Source of the DNA: Mariannaea sp. PMI_226
Taxonomy: Eukaryota; Ascomycota; Sordariomycetes; Hypocreales; Nectriaceae
Reading direction: 5' to 3'
DNA length: 64,000 nt
Assembly: GCA_024336345.1 (NCBI GenBank)
Contig: JANFOG010000012.1
Coordinates: 620,001-684,000, forward strand
Shown here: positions 45,504-56,581 of the stretch, piece by piece
Numbering within the stretch: position 1 is the first letter of the stretch
How the letters are laid out: every line of letters starts with the position of its first letter
The notes under the pieces: model-generated
Databases searched by the model: none
What the model saw: only the letters and a program-made list of their open reading frames with translations
What the model was told of the DNA's origin: nothing
Made by a program: the position numbers and the translations under genes

Positions 45504-47438
45504 ATGCAGTCCCAAATGCCGCGCGGCATGACAGCGTCACACCCCGGCCTTTCCCAGCTGTCTGCGGACTCCACCGACCCTCATCTCACAGACCCCACGC
45601 TCCTCAAGGACAACTCGGAGTTCAAGTCCTACAAGACGTCCAAGTTCGAGTATCCGGGACTCAGGATCTTCTATCGACAACATGCCAAGGCAGACCAGCT
45701 CCCCAAGACCCCGTCCCCTCTGCCGCTGCTCGTCTTTCTTCATGGACTAGGCGGCTCAGTGGCTCAGTTTCATCCTCTGTTAAGTAGTCTGACGGATCTG
45801 GCTCCCTGCCTGGCCATTGACTATCCTGGGTGTGGTCGCTCAGAATTTTCCGTCACATCATGGGACGCCTACACGACTGAAGCCTTGGTGGAGTTGCTGG
45901 AGACTATCATCGAAGACTACCGGGACAAGCTTGCAGGTCAACGCGTTGTTCTCATCGGCCACAGCATGGGGACTGCATTGTCTGCCCAATTGGCTAACAA
46001 AAAGAAGCCCCATACGACCTCGCTGGCACACTACGTAATCGGGCTGGTTGCAATCTGTCCTGTCTCACAACCGCCCAATGAGTCCATGACTGCGTGGGCC
46101 AGGAGGGCCATGTGGATTCCCGGCTGGCTGTTTGATCTGTGGCGCTCCTGGGATGGATGGGGAGGACCCGAAAGCGCAAGTGTGAAACGATTTGTAGGCG
46201 AGGACTCCGACAAGGCCTCTCGACTGTTACAGTATCGCTTCAACAAGCAGAGCCGGACGCCTGTGTGGAGGCGAATGGCAAACGGAGCTTTGCCCCTCTA
46301 TGAGAACGGAAAGGCTCACGGTGGAATTGCTGGATTGGACTGCTGGGCGGGCCTACATATTCCGGTCTTCTTGATTGCTGGCGAGAAAGATAATGTTGTG
46401 TCTCCCAAGGAGGCTGATAAAATTATCCAAATTTTGGACCCGACGACAGAATCGACTGATGTTGACTCGGAAGACGAGTCGAGCAAAACAATTGTCGATT
46501 CTGCCGCGCAAGTTAACGTTTCAGCAAAACTGGCCGATCATGTGCCATCTGCCATTGAAGATCTTCGGGCGGAGGATTTTGGAAGACCAAAGACGCCGCA
46601 AACCGAAGCCGATGAGAATCAAGAGGACCCTACGACCCCTCGCGACCCTTCTACCCCCCGAGAAAGTCTTACTGAGCTCCCCTCTCAACCCAATCACCCA
46701 CATAAGGTCGTTCGCTCCATCACCCTCCCTGCTCCCGCGAACCACGCTCTACTGTACACCCCTTGCTCTGTTCGCGCGGTGGCAGGCGTCATCTCCGATT
46801 TCCTGGCCACGAATATCACCGGCCGCCTTTCCTTAGCCTGGCAACTGCAGTACCTCTCTCGCGAGGGCAAGTGGGATGTAAAGAACCTCAACAAGTGGAA
46901 GTCGGTCAATCCTGTTTCCGAGCCAATCGGCCCTGCAGACAACCCCGTCTTCCGCGCAATGAAAACTCTTCGCGAGGCCGACGACGTCCACTGCCCCGCT
47001 GAGTTTACAGCTAAATGGGGCGACGTCGTCAAGGATGTCATCGACATCTCAAAGGACCAGCCCGTCTACGACCCTCGTGGCCTCGAGCGCGCGGGCATCC
47101 ACTACCACAAGTTCCCGACCGTTTCAAAGATACCCCCGAGCGCGGCCGAGGTCGACGCTTTCATCCGCCTGGTGGACGACCTGCGGTCCCGGCAGCCCGC
47201 GCGCGCCGCCAAGGAGGGCTGGGAGAAGCCAGAGCAGTGCGTCGTCGGCGTTCACTGCCACTACGGCTTCAACCGCACCGGCTACTTCATTGTCTGCTAC
47301 CTTGTCGAGCGGTGCGGCTACGAGGTCCAGCAAGCCATTGACGCATTTGCCAAGGCCCGGCCTAACGGCATCCGACATTCGCATTTCCTGGACAGGTTGT
47401 GTGTGCGGTACAACATTGATGCTGTTTCTCATCCTTGA
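45504..47438 (+). CDS. Alpha/beta-hydrolase fused to dual-specificity-type protein phosphatase
   Basis: Single-exon gene for 644 residues. The N-terminal half is an alpha/beta-hydrolase: LVFLHGLGG at about 77-84, IDYPGCGRS, the nucleophile elbow IGHSMG with Ser at about 154, and LIAGEKDNVV carrying the acid. A disordered, acidic Ser/Thr/Pro insert of about 90 residues follows before the likely catalytic His in PANHALLY. The C-terminal part carries HCHYGFNRTG at 584-593, a Cys-x5-Arg phosphatase loop. The Asn-Arg-Thr-Gly form resembles RNA-triphosphatase-like dual-specificity phosphatases. Both active sites look complete. Substrates are unknown; a lipid or protein ester plus a phosphoester is a guess. 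There is no signal peptide or membrane segment. A long pyrimidine-rich leader precedes the start. Confidence 0.82.
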   Translation: MQSQMPRGMTASHPGLSQLSADSTDPHLTDPTLLKDNSEFKSYKTSKFEYPGLRIFYRQHAKADQLPKTPSPLPLLVFLHGLGGSVAQFHPLLSSLTDLAPCLAIDYPGCGRSEFSVTSWDAYTTEALVELLETIIEDYRDKLAGQRVVLIGHSMGTALSAQLANKKKPHTTSLAHYVIGLVAICPVSQPPNESMTAWARRAMWIPGWLFDLWRSWDGWGGPESASVKRFVGEDSDKASRLLQYRFNKQSRTPVWRRMANGALPLYENGKAHGGIAGLDCWAGLHIPVFLIAGEKDNVVSPKEADKIIQILDPTTESTDVDSEDESSKTIVDSAAQVNVSAKLADHVPSAIEDLRAEDFGRPKTPQTEADENQEDPTTPRDPSTPRESLTELPSQPNHPHKVVRSITLPAPANHALLYTPCSVRAVAGVISDFLATNITGRLSLAWQLQYLSREGKWDVKNLNKWKSVNPVSEPIGPADNPVFRAMKTLREADDVHCPAEFTAKWGDVVKDVIDISKDQPVYDPRGLERAGIHYHKFPTVSKIPPSAAEVDAFIRLVDDLRSRQPARAAKEGWEKPEQCVVGVHCHYGFNRTGYFIVCYLVERCGYEVQQAIDAFAKARPNGIRHSHFLDRLCVRYNIDAVSHP

Positions 47439-48076
47439 ACTGGGCACATACCATGCTATATATCTAGGTATATACATATATCGCGGTCCAAGGAGAAGAT
47501 GAACTACGTAGAGCAGGAAACCAGCAATGGAAATGGTTGGATTAAAACAAAAAGGGAAAAAAAATTAAGACGTCATGTTCTATGAAAGCGAGTTTTCTTT
47601 CATTTTTCATTTTCAGTTTCATTTTATTTATCAGGTGTTGATAGGAATCGGTCAATTGAATGGAGTCTGGTAGGGATTTTCAAAACCGGGTTTTATGATG
47701 GATTTCAAATGAATGGACATAGACAGAGCACGACAGCGATGGAAACTCGACTCTAAGCAAATGGAGAGAAAACCACTGAATCAGGAGTCAGCTCGTGGCG
47801 TTTTTCTTTGGTTTGGATATCCCAATGAACATTTCATGATAATATTCTGAAAAAAAAAGGGACAAGTTTCTAGGAAATTTCCTCCTCTTGTTGATCATGC
47901 TCTAGAAATCGGTGCACTGCATCTGTAGAAGTGTATAAATGGGATCTCGTTCCCCACCTCCTGCAGCGCGGTAAATCTAACAAAAAAACAAGAACAAGAA
48001 GTCAAATGCTGGCCCATAACTCCACTACAGATTCCCAATGAATCAATCTAATCTGTATCTTCTGTAAACTTCGAGT
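47439..48076. other. Convergent intergenic region
   Basis: A 638-nt AT-rich stretch between two convergent 3' ends, with A- and T-rich patches suited to polyadenylation. No gene was seen. Confidence 0.5.
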
Positions 48077-49783
48077 CTATGCTGTCTCGGATCTGTGATA
48101 GTCGTATCCACTAATCTCCACGCGAGCAGCCTTGGCCATCGTGATGGCATCAGTATCGGGCTTGACAAGTTCCATCTTCTCCTTGAGTTCACTAGTGATT
48201 GCTTCGACATCGACATCTAGGTACTCGTGAAGAAACTTGCCTACTTCAATATTCTCAACGTTGCCGCGGAGCTTCTCAGTACCATGGCCGCCCGAACTGT
48301 AAATGTTGACATCTACAGCAGTGTGGCCGTGCGTGCTCCAGCCGATATGGGCACGCCGAGAGATCATGTCAGCAAAAGCGTGCAAGGCATTATCATCAAT
48401 GTTGTCAACAACCCGATCGAGTTCCTCCTTGGAGGCGTCTGTAATGCCAAGACCGGGAACGACAAGCTCCTCATTGACCCAGGCCTTAAGTGTGTCCTTC
48501 TTGGCAGCGTCGGTGCCAGCAACGGAGGCCACGTGGGCCTTGAGCTTCAAGTAGAGCCCCTCAGCTGATGCAGTTGCCATTGCCAGGCGCTTAGGATACC
48601 AGTTGTAAGTAGGAAGATGACCAGGTACTTGGATGGCGGTGTCGAGGCCACCGGTCTCATGGTCGCTGGTAGAAACAAGAACGGTTTCCGTCTTGGTGTT
48701 GGCAATGAAGTCGAGAACAGCCTGGAAGGTCTTGTCATACTCCAGAACCTCGTGTACTTGGGCAGCAGGGTCGTTGTTATGTCCGGCGTGATCAATACGG
48801 CTGCCCTCAATCATGATGAAGAAGCCCTTGTCACCGTTTTCGGTGGCCTTCTCAAGAGCACGCAGAGCTGTCTTGGCCATCTCGCTGAGTGAGGGGTACA
48901 CATCGGCGTGATTTCGGCGATCAATCTCGAAAGGAATATCGGTTGGAGAGTAGAGGCCGAGGACAGGAAGCTGGGCCTTCTCGCCACCTTCCAAAGCGTC
49001 AAAGCCAGATCGGTTGTCACTGTAAGCCCAGTTGTGCTTCTCCTGGGCAATCTTGGCAACATCGACATCATCGGCGCGGCAGCTTCCCTGAGTGGTGTTT
49101 GGCAGAAAATGACAACGACCACCACCGAGCATCAGGTCGACGGTGCGACCCAGAACTCCTTCTCCGATCTCCTGCAGGGCAATAGCGTCCTCGTATTCAC
49201 GTCGTAGAACGTGGCTGGCAAAGCATGCAGGTGTAGCGTCGGTGATATCAGTGGTTACGACCAGGCCGGTGATGTAGCCGGCTCTCTTGGCGGCCTCCAG
49301 AACAGTGCCACAAGGATCTTGGTTAGGGAGGACAGAGATGGCACCATTGTAACTCTTCCTGGCGCAGGAAAAAGCAGTTGCACCAGCAGCACTGTCAGTC
49401 ACCAATTGGCTGGTGGAGCGAGTACGGCTGGTACCCCAGAAGTGCTTGTCGAGAGTAAGGGTATCGCCAACGGCGAGGCCTTCGATATGCTGGCGGAAGC
49501 TGCGCGTCATGGAGAGAGAAGCAGGGCCCATTCCATCGGAGACCATGAAGACAAGGTTGCGTTTGGCGTTGGGAGCCTGCGGCTTATGCTGCGTTTGTTG
49601 GTTGTGCTGAACCCAGACGGCCAGGACGATGACCAGAGCGGTGGCTACCAGGGCCCATGTGAAGAGAGCGAGCTCGCGGACACGCGAGAAGCGCGAGTGC
49701 TTCCTGTCGGCCTCGGCATCGGCGCGGTCCTGGGAGGACAAGAGGGGACTTCGTTCCGACGTCTGCGACAAAGATTTGGCCAT
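48077..49783 (-). CDS. PHO8: Vacuolar alkaline phosphatase, Pho8-type
   Basis: Repressible-type alkaline phosphatase that hydrolyses phosphomonoesters in the vacuole lumen. Single exon, 568 residues. The cytosolic N-tail has a dileucine-type sorting motif, SERSPLLSS, like the signal that routes yeast Pho8 by the AP-3 pathway. One membrane segment follows at about 39-58 (LALFTWALVATALVIVLAVW), making a type II protein. Catalytic features are VSDGMG (metal Asp at 83), TDSAAGATAF with the nucleophile Ser at 131, DITDATPACFASHV, RIDHAGHNND, STSDHETGG and a late SGGHGTE with a metal His. All are intact and the length is normal for the family. No Pho4-type CACGTG was seen in the upstream sequence I scanned. 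Confidence 0.93.
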   Translation of the reverse strand: MAKSLSQTSERSPLLSSQDRADAEADRKHSRFSRVRELALFTWALVATALVIVLAVWVQHNQQTQHKPQAPNAKRNLVFMVSDGMGPASLSMTRSFRQHIEGLAVGDTLTLDKHFWGTSRTRSTSQLVTDSAAGATAFSCARKSYNGAISVLPNQDPCGTVLEAAKRAGYITGLVVTTDITDATPACFASHVLRREYEDAIALQEIGEGVLGRTVDLMLGGGRCHFLPNTTQGSCRADDVDVAKIAQEKHNWAYSDNRSGFDALEGGEKAQLPVLGLYSPTDIPFEIDRRNHADVYPSLSEMAKTALRALEKATENGDKGFFIMIEGSRIDHAGHNNDPAAQVHEVLEYDKTFQAVLDFIANTKTETVLVSTSDHETGGLDTAIQVPGHLPTYNWYPKRLAMATASAEGLYLKLKAHVASVAGTDAAKKDTLKAWVNEELVVPGLGITDASKEELDRVVDNIDDNALHAFADMISRRAHIGWSTHGHTAVDVNIYSSGGHGTEKLRGNVENIEVGKFLHEYLDVDVEAITSELKEKMELVKPDTDAITMAKAARVEISGYDYHRSETA

Positions 49784-52028
49784 GGTTAGTCATGATGGCT
49801 CAGTAGTTGGACAGGCACAAAGGCTAGAGGGAATCTACCATGATTTCCAGACTGACGGCCAGCGCAAGCTGAAGAGGTGAAGACGCTAGCGGTGACTGAA
49901 GTGAAGTGAAGGTCGAAAACAATGGCGGGGAGGGGATTAGAAGGCACGAGGACGGAGGAAGAGCAAGCGGCCCATGACCTAAATATACAGGGTACTAATG
50001 TAATCATGTCTGCGGTAACGGACCGCCGGCAGCAGGCAGAGGGTGGGTTGTGTGGCGGGCAGTGGCAGGGATCTGCCCAAGGCATGGCGTTAGCTGAAAT
50101 CAGATAAGGTCACGCTAATCTTTCAATTTTTGCCCAATTACAGGCCCCTTCACTTTTCTTGGACCCCCAAAATACTTGTTGAGGCAACTGAACCCTCTGT
50201 AACCTAAGCCTTTCTAGGCATTAGTGCCCTGGAGAAGAAGCCTGGTGACATCAAGCGGTACCTGCAGTTCATTGTGTTCACATGGCCTCCACCTCACAAG
50301 ATGAGGTGCAGGGCAAAATAGCCAATGACTTGATATTAGTCACATACAATGACTTTCCATGATGGACGGAAAAATAAAATAGAGTAATGATTTACGATTC
50401 AAAAGCAGGAAAAAAAAAGGTTTCGATATTTCACAATTAACCACATATGACGAACTGCATACGATATTTCCACAATATGCATGTTACGCTTTTCATTGGT
50501 CCTCTCATGCCGAAGTGAATGGTGGTTGTTTTTTGTTCGTGTCTGAGGGGGTAATATCCAGCCAGCCACGGCACGGAACGAGGTTGTCCATACCCAGCGT
50601 GACCAATGGCGTCACTTTCTCAGAGACACGGGAACGAACGCGGAAATACTGCTGGGTCAAGTCTGGGCGAGGTTGGACAAACCAGCTTCAATTAGGGCTA
50701 CCTACAGTATTTTTTTTTCTTTTTCGCTTCCCGTCTCTTAGTCGTCAGGACGGGAAGGGCAAAAAAGACGGCCGCCTCTCCACTTAGTAACACCCACGAA
50801 TATTCATATCCCGTGGGACAACCAATGATAGATCGGCTATAATAGAACAGCTGTTCCCGGGACGGGCCTGAGGCTGGTTAATTTAAAGCAAGCCACTGAT
50901 TTGATGGTGAGCACTAGATGACAACTCAATAGTATGCTAAGTAACGGTTGAGCCCAGTAATTTGAAGAAGAAAAAATGCCAATACCTTTGATCTTTCTAC
51001 AAGCTATCTTAAATCCTATCCTTAGTCTTAAGGTGTGAAAGTGCCTTTGTAGCAATCTTGGTAAGATAGGGATGGCAAATGAAATGATTTTTGTACAATA
51101 AGCTGTGAAGGATGTTAAGACAATAGGGGGAAAACATAAATCAATTATTGAGCGAAAAGATCTCCCTTCAGCCTTCAGTAGCAACAGCCATACAGACTAC
51201 AAATTCTATACACCTCTCACGATATGACAGCTCCAGGTCTACAATGTTTGTGAGGATCGTATCATATGGCCATCTCATGAACGAGATACGCCCTAGTTCT
51301 AAGCTCTGCGAGAGGATAGAGCCGAGACAACTCGTTCATACTAGAACACAGATGATAGTATGGCAAACCGCACGCGCTATTGAAAATGTTCAGCACCGTG
51401 ACCACGCTGAAGGACCAAGTGAGTGCCACCGATGGCCTACGGCCAGATAAACTCACAACAGATCCAAGACTTGTCGAACTCATCGAAGCCTCGATTTTGA
51501 TCAAGAACTAGTATCGGATGCTCCAAGATAACACTTTCTGTCTTAGATGTCATGGTTAGTATTAGACGTGAACCTTTCTCACAAAGTCCTCGGCTTGCTC
51601 GTTAGATAAGAAAAACCTATGTCGAGCTTCGATAAAGCCCTTCTCTTGAGGTTGAGTGTGGCCGTAGAATTGCACTCTATTTAATATTTTAATCACTTCA
51701 TTCTATTGTTATATTGTATGGCCAACCACTCACTCCCGAGTCTCAAAGATACCAGTTTCTCTTCCGCTCATAACTGCATAAAATCTCTGGCCTATCCTGC
51801 TTATATCCAAAAGCCAACCCAAAAAAAACTAAACGGAAACGTCTTCTTTGCATGTTATAATATTATTGTAGTCTACAGTTAAGACAAATACTCTACGCTT
51901 GAGATAAGATTAAAGACCTATATCTCGAGCATAGCACAGACTAAAACACTGATAACCACTAATCAAAACAACACATTGAAGATTCAAAAATGTATATCAA
52001 ATCCTCGCCTAACAGTACCTTAGTCAAG
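49784..52028. other. Intergenic region, no gene seen
   Basis: About 2.2 kb upstream of the alkaline phosphatase and downstream of the polyproline-headed gene. Short frames (for example 51148-51450) show no family pattern. Confidence 0.45.
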
Positions 52029-52700
52029 CTACTGCTTGATTGCATGAAGATACGCGGCAACCTCTGGGCTGAGAATACGATCTGCAACTAGTTGATCGGC
52101 GGACTCAACAATCCATATCTGGCAATTCCTATGTACAATCTTCTTTCGAGGAACACCCTACAAATCTCGATGTTAGCCGTACTACAGATTTTGATTGGCT
52201 GGTGCTTATGGGGTATCGACGAGTACGAATGGGGGACCTACACTCTTACTAACAGCGTTCAGTGACTTTTGAGGTGCCTTGATTTTGTATACACTTTCCT
52301 CAAAGGGGCAAACAGGAGCGTCATCAATCTTGGACTCGCCGTTGTTAAGCATGGCCCTTTCATTCAGGAACTTGGCGTCGATCCACTGCAGTGGAATTCT
52401 AGTTGTAGGTTGGTCGGAGGTGCGATTGAAATCCAAGTGCCTTTTGACTTGGAACTCGAAGCCGTTATTTACATCACCAATCACCTCGATAACGACGCCA
52501 ATGGAGGGGTCAAAGCTTGATTGTACAAAGTATGCCCAATGGTCCATGAAAGGAGAACCGTTATATACAATCAGCTCAGCCAACAAGGCTCTAGCTGGAC
52601 GGTTACTGGCAACGACAGGTGGCGTTGGACCTGAGGCAGGAGCAGCAGCTTTAAAAGATAGTGGCGGCGGCGGCGGCGGCGGAGGAGGAGGAGGAGGCAT
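52029..52700 (-). CDS. Polyproline-headed protein, possible papain-like (NlpC/LRAT-type) fold
   Basis: Two exons (52700-52254 and 52157-52029, 96-nt intron with donor GTTAGT) give 191 residues. The N-terminus has 12 consecutive Pro after Met, from a (GGC/GGA)n triplet tract, then SFKAAAPASGP. The globular part has FMDHWAYFVQ (His 54), VIEVIGDVNNGFEFQVKR, RIPLQWIDAKF and, after the intron, VHRNCQIWIVESADQLV (Cys 161). A His in an HWAYFV strand and a Cys starting an NCQxW helix is the arrangement of circularly permuted papain-like folds such as LRAT and some NlpC/P60 enzymes. This is an inference from motif order; I do not recognise a named family. No signal peptide. Confidence 0.65.
52662..52697 (-). 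repeat. Triplet repeat encoding polyproline
   Basis: Consecutive GGC then GGA triplets on the plus strand encode residues 2-13 as Pro on the minus strand. Such tracts are prone to length change by slippage. Confidence 0.75.
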
Positions 52701-53257
52701 CTCTGTATAGGTACTACTCTAATCGGTCTTTATCCAGCAAAAAAAAGGAAATTGAAATTGACAAGAAAGTGATGGACATAATATAGTAGAAAGGAAGGAT
52801 GCGGATGATGAGTTATAAGGACATGTTTATTGGTCAAGGATAGAGCTTTATACCCCCGGCCATTTCGACATGGACAGGATCGGGAGCGAATCACTGTCTG
52901 GATATGCTATGTGCTTCTATCGTGTGACAAAATAGTATACGCTCTTGGACTGATTATGCGACCAAGCCTCAGGTGCCTGGAGCAAGCGGATCGTACTTGC
53001 GACTAGGCAGCTAACCCTAGCAAGGAATGCCGATATTACTATTTTTGACCCAGTAATGAGACGAGAAATCCAATAGACCCAGCCAACCAGGACTGTTCTG
53101 CTTACCGCCCGCAAGTCACAAGGGTCAACCAACATCTACCAACATCTACTAAAAGCTACCAAAAGCTACCAACATCTTACCCCCTCATATTTCGTCAAGG
53201 ACTCTCAACTCAGAACCAACTCTAGCGCTCGTAAACACTGGTAACTCTTCACGTTCG
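52701..53257. other. Divergent intergenic region with 10-bp tandem repeat
   Basis: A 557-nt stretch between the polyproline-headed gene and the APH-family gene. It contains the repeat at 53131-53181 and otherwise no recognisable structure. Confidence 0.45.
53131..53181 (+). repeat. 10-bp tandem repeat
   Basis: Five adjacent units: AACATCTACC, AACATCTACT, AAAAGCTACC, AAAAGCTACC, AACATCTTACC. Two unit types alternate in blocks, which suggests duplication within the array. It ends about 80 nt before the APH-family start. Confidence 0.75.
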
Positions 53258-54246
53258 ATGGCGACAAGTGATACCCCAGAGCTAAGCGCGTGCTCTGAAA
53301 CGACACCAACCGCCAAGATCTTTCCCCAGTCTAGTTTCTTCCAAGAGCACAGAGCGGCCGCGCTGCCCTCGCCAACAGAGATCAGGGCCCTGAATGATGC
53401 CTCTGGCAACCACCGTGCCGCATCCTTGAGCCATCCCCCCCGGTTATCATACCATCCCTCGGACTAGTCGTCAAATATGGTACCAACGTTACTACCGCCG
53501 AACTTGAGACCCAGGTATTGATGCATGAGCGACTGCAAGGCCGTGTCCCAATCTCTGAGGTCTTCGGCTGGGCTGAAGATAGGGGCCAGCTTTTCATATA
53601 TATGTCCCTAGTCGAGGGTGATACTCTACAGGCAAGATTCAGTACCATGAATGAAAGCGAGCGGCAGGCAATCTGCAAGGAGCTAAGATCTATGGTGAGT
53701 GCCTGGAGGGCTTTGGCCCAGGAATCAGACATATATATTGGCAAGTAGTTATGCTACGGCCTTCAAATAACCCATTTGATCTAACACGTACAGGGAGTGT
53801 GGGAAAGCGCCCACTCAGCGACATTTTTGTCGCTGGCCAGCCAGAGCGGATAGGGCCATTCCTAGGCACTGGTGCGGTACAAAATTTCCACGATACATGT
53901 GGAATCGATATTAGTGACAATGCTCCGATTGTTTTTACCCATAACGATCTTTGCCCCCCCCAACATACTGATATCATGTGGCCCTAACCCAAAGGTTGTG
54001 GGAATTCTTGATTGGGGTCAATCAGGATGGTATCCTGCGTATTGGGAGTATTGTAAGGCACGGCAAGTAGGTATCATAACTGAGAAATTCAACTCCGCAC
54101 TCCTGGAGGAATGGCATACCAGTTATGTGCGTAAGGTCGTTGATACAGTGGATGATGAGAGATTTTACCACCCTTGGCTGTACTTCATGCTGGCTAACCT
54201 CTGGGACTGTTGGTCAAGTCATGACAGGCCTGAAAGCAGGTACTAA
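53258..54246 (+). pseudogene. APH-family (aminoglycoside phosphotransferase-like) kinase, broken by two C-run frameshifts
   Basis: Fungal APH/choline-kinase-like fold. Recognisable parts are a frame from 53258 (MATSDTPELSACSE), then VIIPSLGLVVKYGTNVTTAE and RVPISEVFGWAEDRGQLFIYM, an intron at about 53741-53793, IVFTHNDLCPPNILIS (catalytic HxDxxxxN) and VVGILDWGQSGWYPAYWEYCK (metal-binding Asp). Two homopolymers break the frame. A seven-C run at about 53435-53441 needs one more base to join the first two parts. An eight-C run at about 53954-53961 needs one fewer to join HNDLCPPN. The catalytic residues are otherwise intact. Either assembly errors in C runs or a young pseudogene fit. The natural substrate of such fungal proteins is unknown; drug resistance should not be assumed. 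Confidence 0.72.
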
Positions 54247-56581
54247 ACTGGTCAATTACATACCTTATACTTATGCTTTCGCCATAAGGGCGCTTTCCGC
54301 GTGCCGATGCTGTGTTATGTACTTGTTAGCACTCTAATCGCGATGGATCAGGAACCAGATTTCGAGTTTATTTACTATATCTGCCTTACTGTGGCAATAC
54401 ATGCGGAGGGTAGACTTTGTGATATTGAAACTGGGCTCCGTCCCGGAGCTAGCACACTGTTCGGGTTTATGTTGTAGTTATGAGTCTCAAATAGACATGT
54501 AAACTTATTGCATTACAATATGAATAAGAAGGAGAGACACTTGCATCGTGGGTGTATTGGACTTGAACTGGGAACAACTAGGTCTACGTACCGAAATTAT
54601 GTATGGTATAGAATGTACTAAGAGGATAGAATTACAGGACAGTTTTGAAGGAGAGAACACTGGAATCCAGGGCTAATCATGTTATCGCGAGGTATTGATA
54701 ATAGTCCTTTCATCCTAAAAGCGAGCATTGCAGCCATCAGCTGATCGTGTTAATGGTGTGATGTAAGGTTATCTTTAAGCTTTGTGAACGCAGGAACTAA
54801 TTAGATACAAAATATGATATACAAACTAGTTGATAGCCAGCTGATTTTGTCGAACAAGAAGACTGGGGAAAAGAGAAGCATGCCGCTAACCGAGAAGAAA
54901 TCAGTAAGGAATCTCTCATTCGTTGTATCAACTTAGGTTGTCTCTGTTCAGAAGTTTGCCTTGTGTTTTGGAAGATAGGACTTCTTACAAGCCTGGTCTC
55001 GTGTGCTTTTTCTTTCTCTCTGGATGTGCTTATATTATTATTATTAATCAATAAGCGTTACTTCTAAAACTGGGGATATTCACGTATCTTGCTTTACGGA
55101 ACTTTGTTCCCGTAGGGCTGTAAGAAAATAATAAGTGAGCTCTTGGCAACGGACCCATCTGCTTATAAATTTAGTGTGTGGTGTAGATTAATTTTAGCGT
55201 GTTGTGCAAGGATCCATTGGATTAGCTGATCTTTTTTTAGGCTTATGGCCAGGGAGGTCAATAATGGCCTGGAGAGTCAGCCAACACCTACGATCAAGCA
55301 GCCATTGCAAGCACAAGTAAGAGCGCAAAGAGCAAGCTGGAAGGGATCGAGTTTCACTGTCCTGCATTAATATTTACCTACCTATTTAAACTATAACTTT
55401 AACCTAGTCTTATGCAGACGAGGCACACCCGGGCTTACACTCTACAGCCACGGCAGCCATTAGCACCAGCAAACCCGAGCGCCGCCTCCATCTGTGGGTG
55501 AGGTGGCCTTGAAAGCCAAACGAAGCGCCAACATTACAGTGACGCTACAGTGAGTTGGCTTCATCAATCAGGCCTTTTTGGTTTTCGCATTGGATTTTTG
55601 ATCTTTTGTCATTACTATTATCGCCATATCCACACCGCAGCTTATTCTGAATAAGCAATGACAGTATCACTATTCATCAATATGACCTTGAGCCTCGAGC
55701 CCACCTAATGTTTTTCGGTTTAAAACTTTAAAACCCATCCATCCATGCAACCTTGCCAGATCTCTTGGCGAGCCAGCGTACACGTTTTTAGCCAAGAAGT
55801 GGCTGATCATGACACGCTGGCAGGCCAGACGAACCGGCATTTACGTGCCGAAATCAGCTTTGTTGTGCGGTAATACGCGGGAGGAATACGAAAAGTCCAA
55901 ATTGAAAGGACCAGCAGCTTAGTAGTTACCGAATAATCGAGCCTGAAAGGGGACCCTGGCTGGGTCTCAATACTAAGATCAAACGTCAGCCCTTGCGGAG
56001 GGTCGCCCCGGTCGCCCTCGTCGCCCCCCCCGTCAGCGGCCACGATAGTTGTTCTGGACCACACTAGCACCCGCCTTTCGGCCACATTCTTATTCAATGG
56101 AGAGCTGAATCAAGCCGATGCACAATAATCCGCCCACCACATCATTTGCCTGGTAACGTCGTGCTGATGGCATACCCGCACTGCTGTGGAGGCGGCCAAT
56201 CCCTGAATCCCCAGGGTCAATGACAACAGAACTGGGGCATTCTCATCCATGCATCCAAATGTTTTGGACTTGTGGGGGGTTCATGGCTTGCCCCCTAACC
56301 AGGTTGGCATGGCACATCACTACCACCATGATCACGATTCCTCCGATCGTGCACTTTTTTTTTTCCTTCTTCCTTTCTCTCTCAATCTCTCCTTTTCCGA
56401 TTCTCCTCTCACAGCGCCTTCTGCTGCACTGCGCCGTTTCTTTTGTCCTTCTTCCTGGATTGAATCCACGTTCTTTGGGTATTGTTTTGGACTGGCCAAC
56501 CTCTGGATACTGGGAAACACGACCCGCTCTTACTGGTCTTAACTTGCACTGGGCAGAGCATCATCATCATCCGCCGACGTC
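54247..56581. other. Intergenic region, no gene seen
   Basis: About 2.3 kb. A minus-strand frame at 55807-56097 has no recognisable features. A pyrimidine-rich stretch (56350-56410) immediately upstream of the CorA gene looks like its promoter or leader. Confidence 0.45.

Noticed and set aside
47035..47502. Alternative-frame Arg/Ser-rich reading over the hydrolase-phosphatase
   Set aside because: A consequence of GC-rich third positions in the real frame, which carries the HCHYGFNRTG motif.
51148..51450. 100-codon plus-strand frame in the 50-52 kb gap
   Set aside because: No recognisable motif, no introns or neighbours that support it; consistent with chance.
53258..54246. Interpretation of the APH-family gene as an antibiotic-resistance determinant
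   Set aside because: Fungal APH-fold proteins are a large endogenous group; nothing here points to a drug substrate.
54555..54580. GTTCAAGTCC on the minus strand, like a tRNA T-loop
   Set aside because: The flanking bases do not form a T stem, and no acceptor or anticodon stem could be found.
55807..56097. 96-codon minus-strand frame
   Set aside because: Low-complexity Gly/Asp stretch from a C-rich run, no family resemblance.
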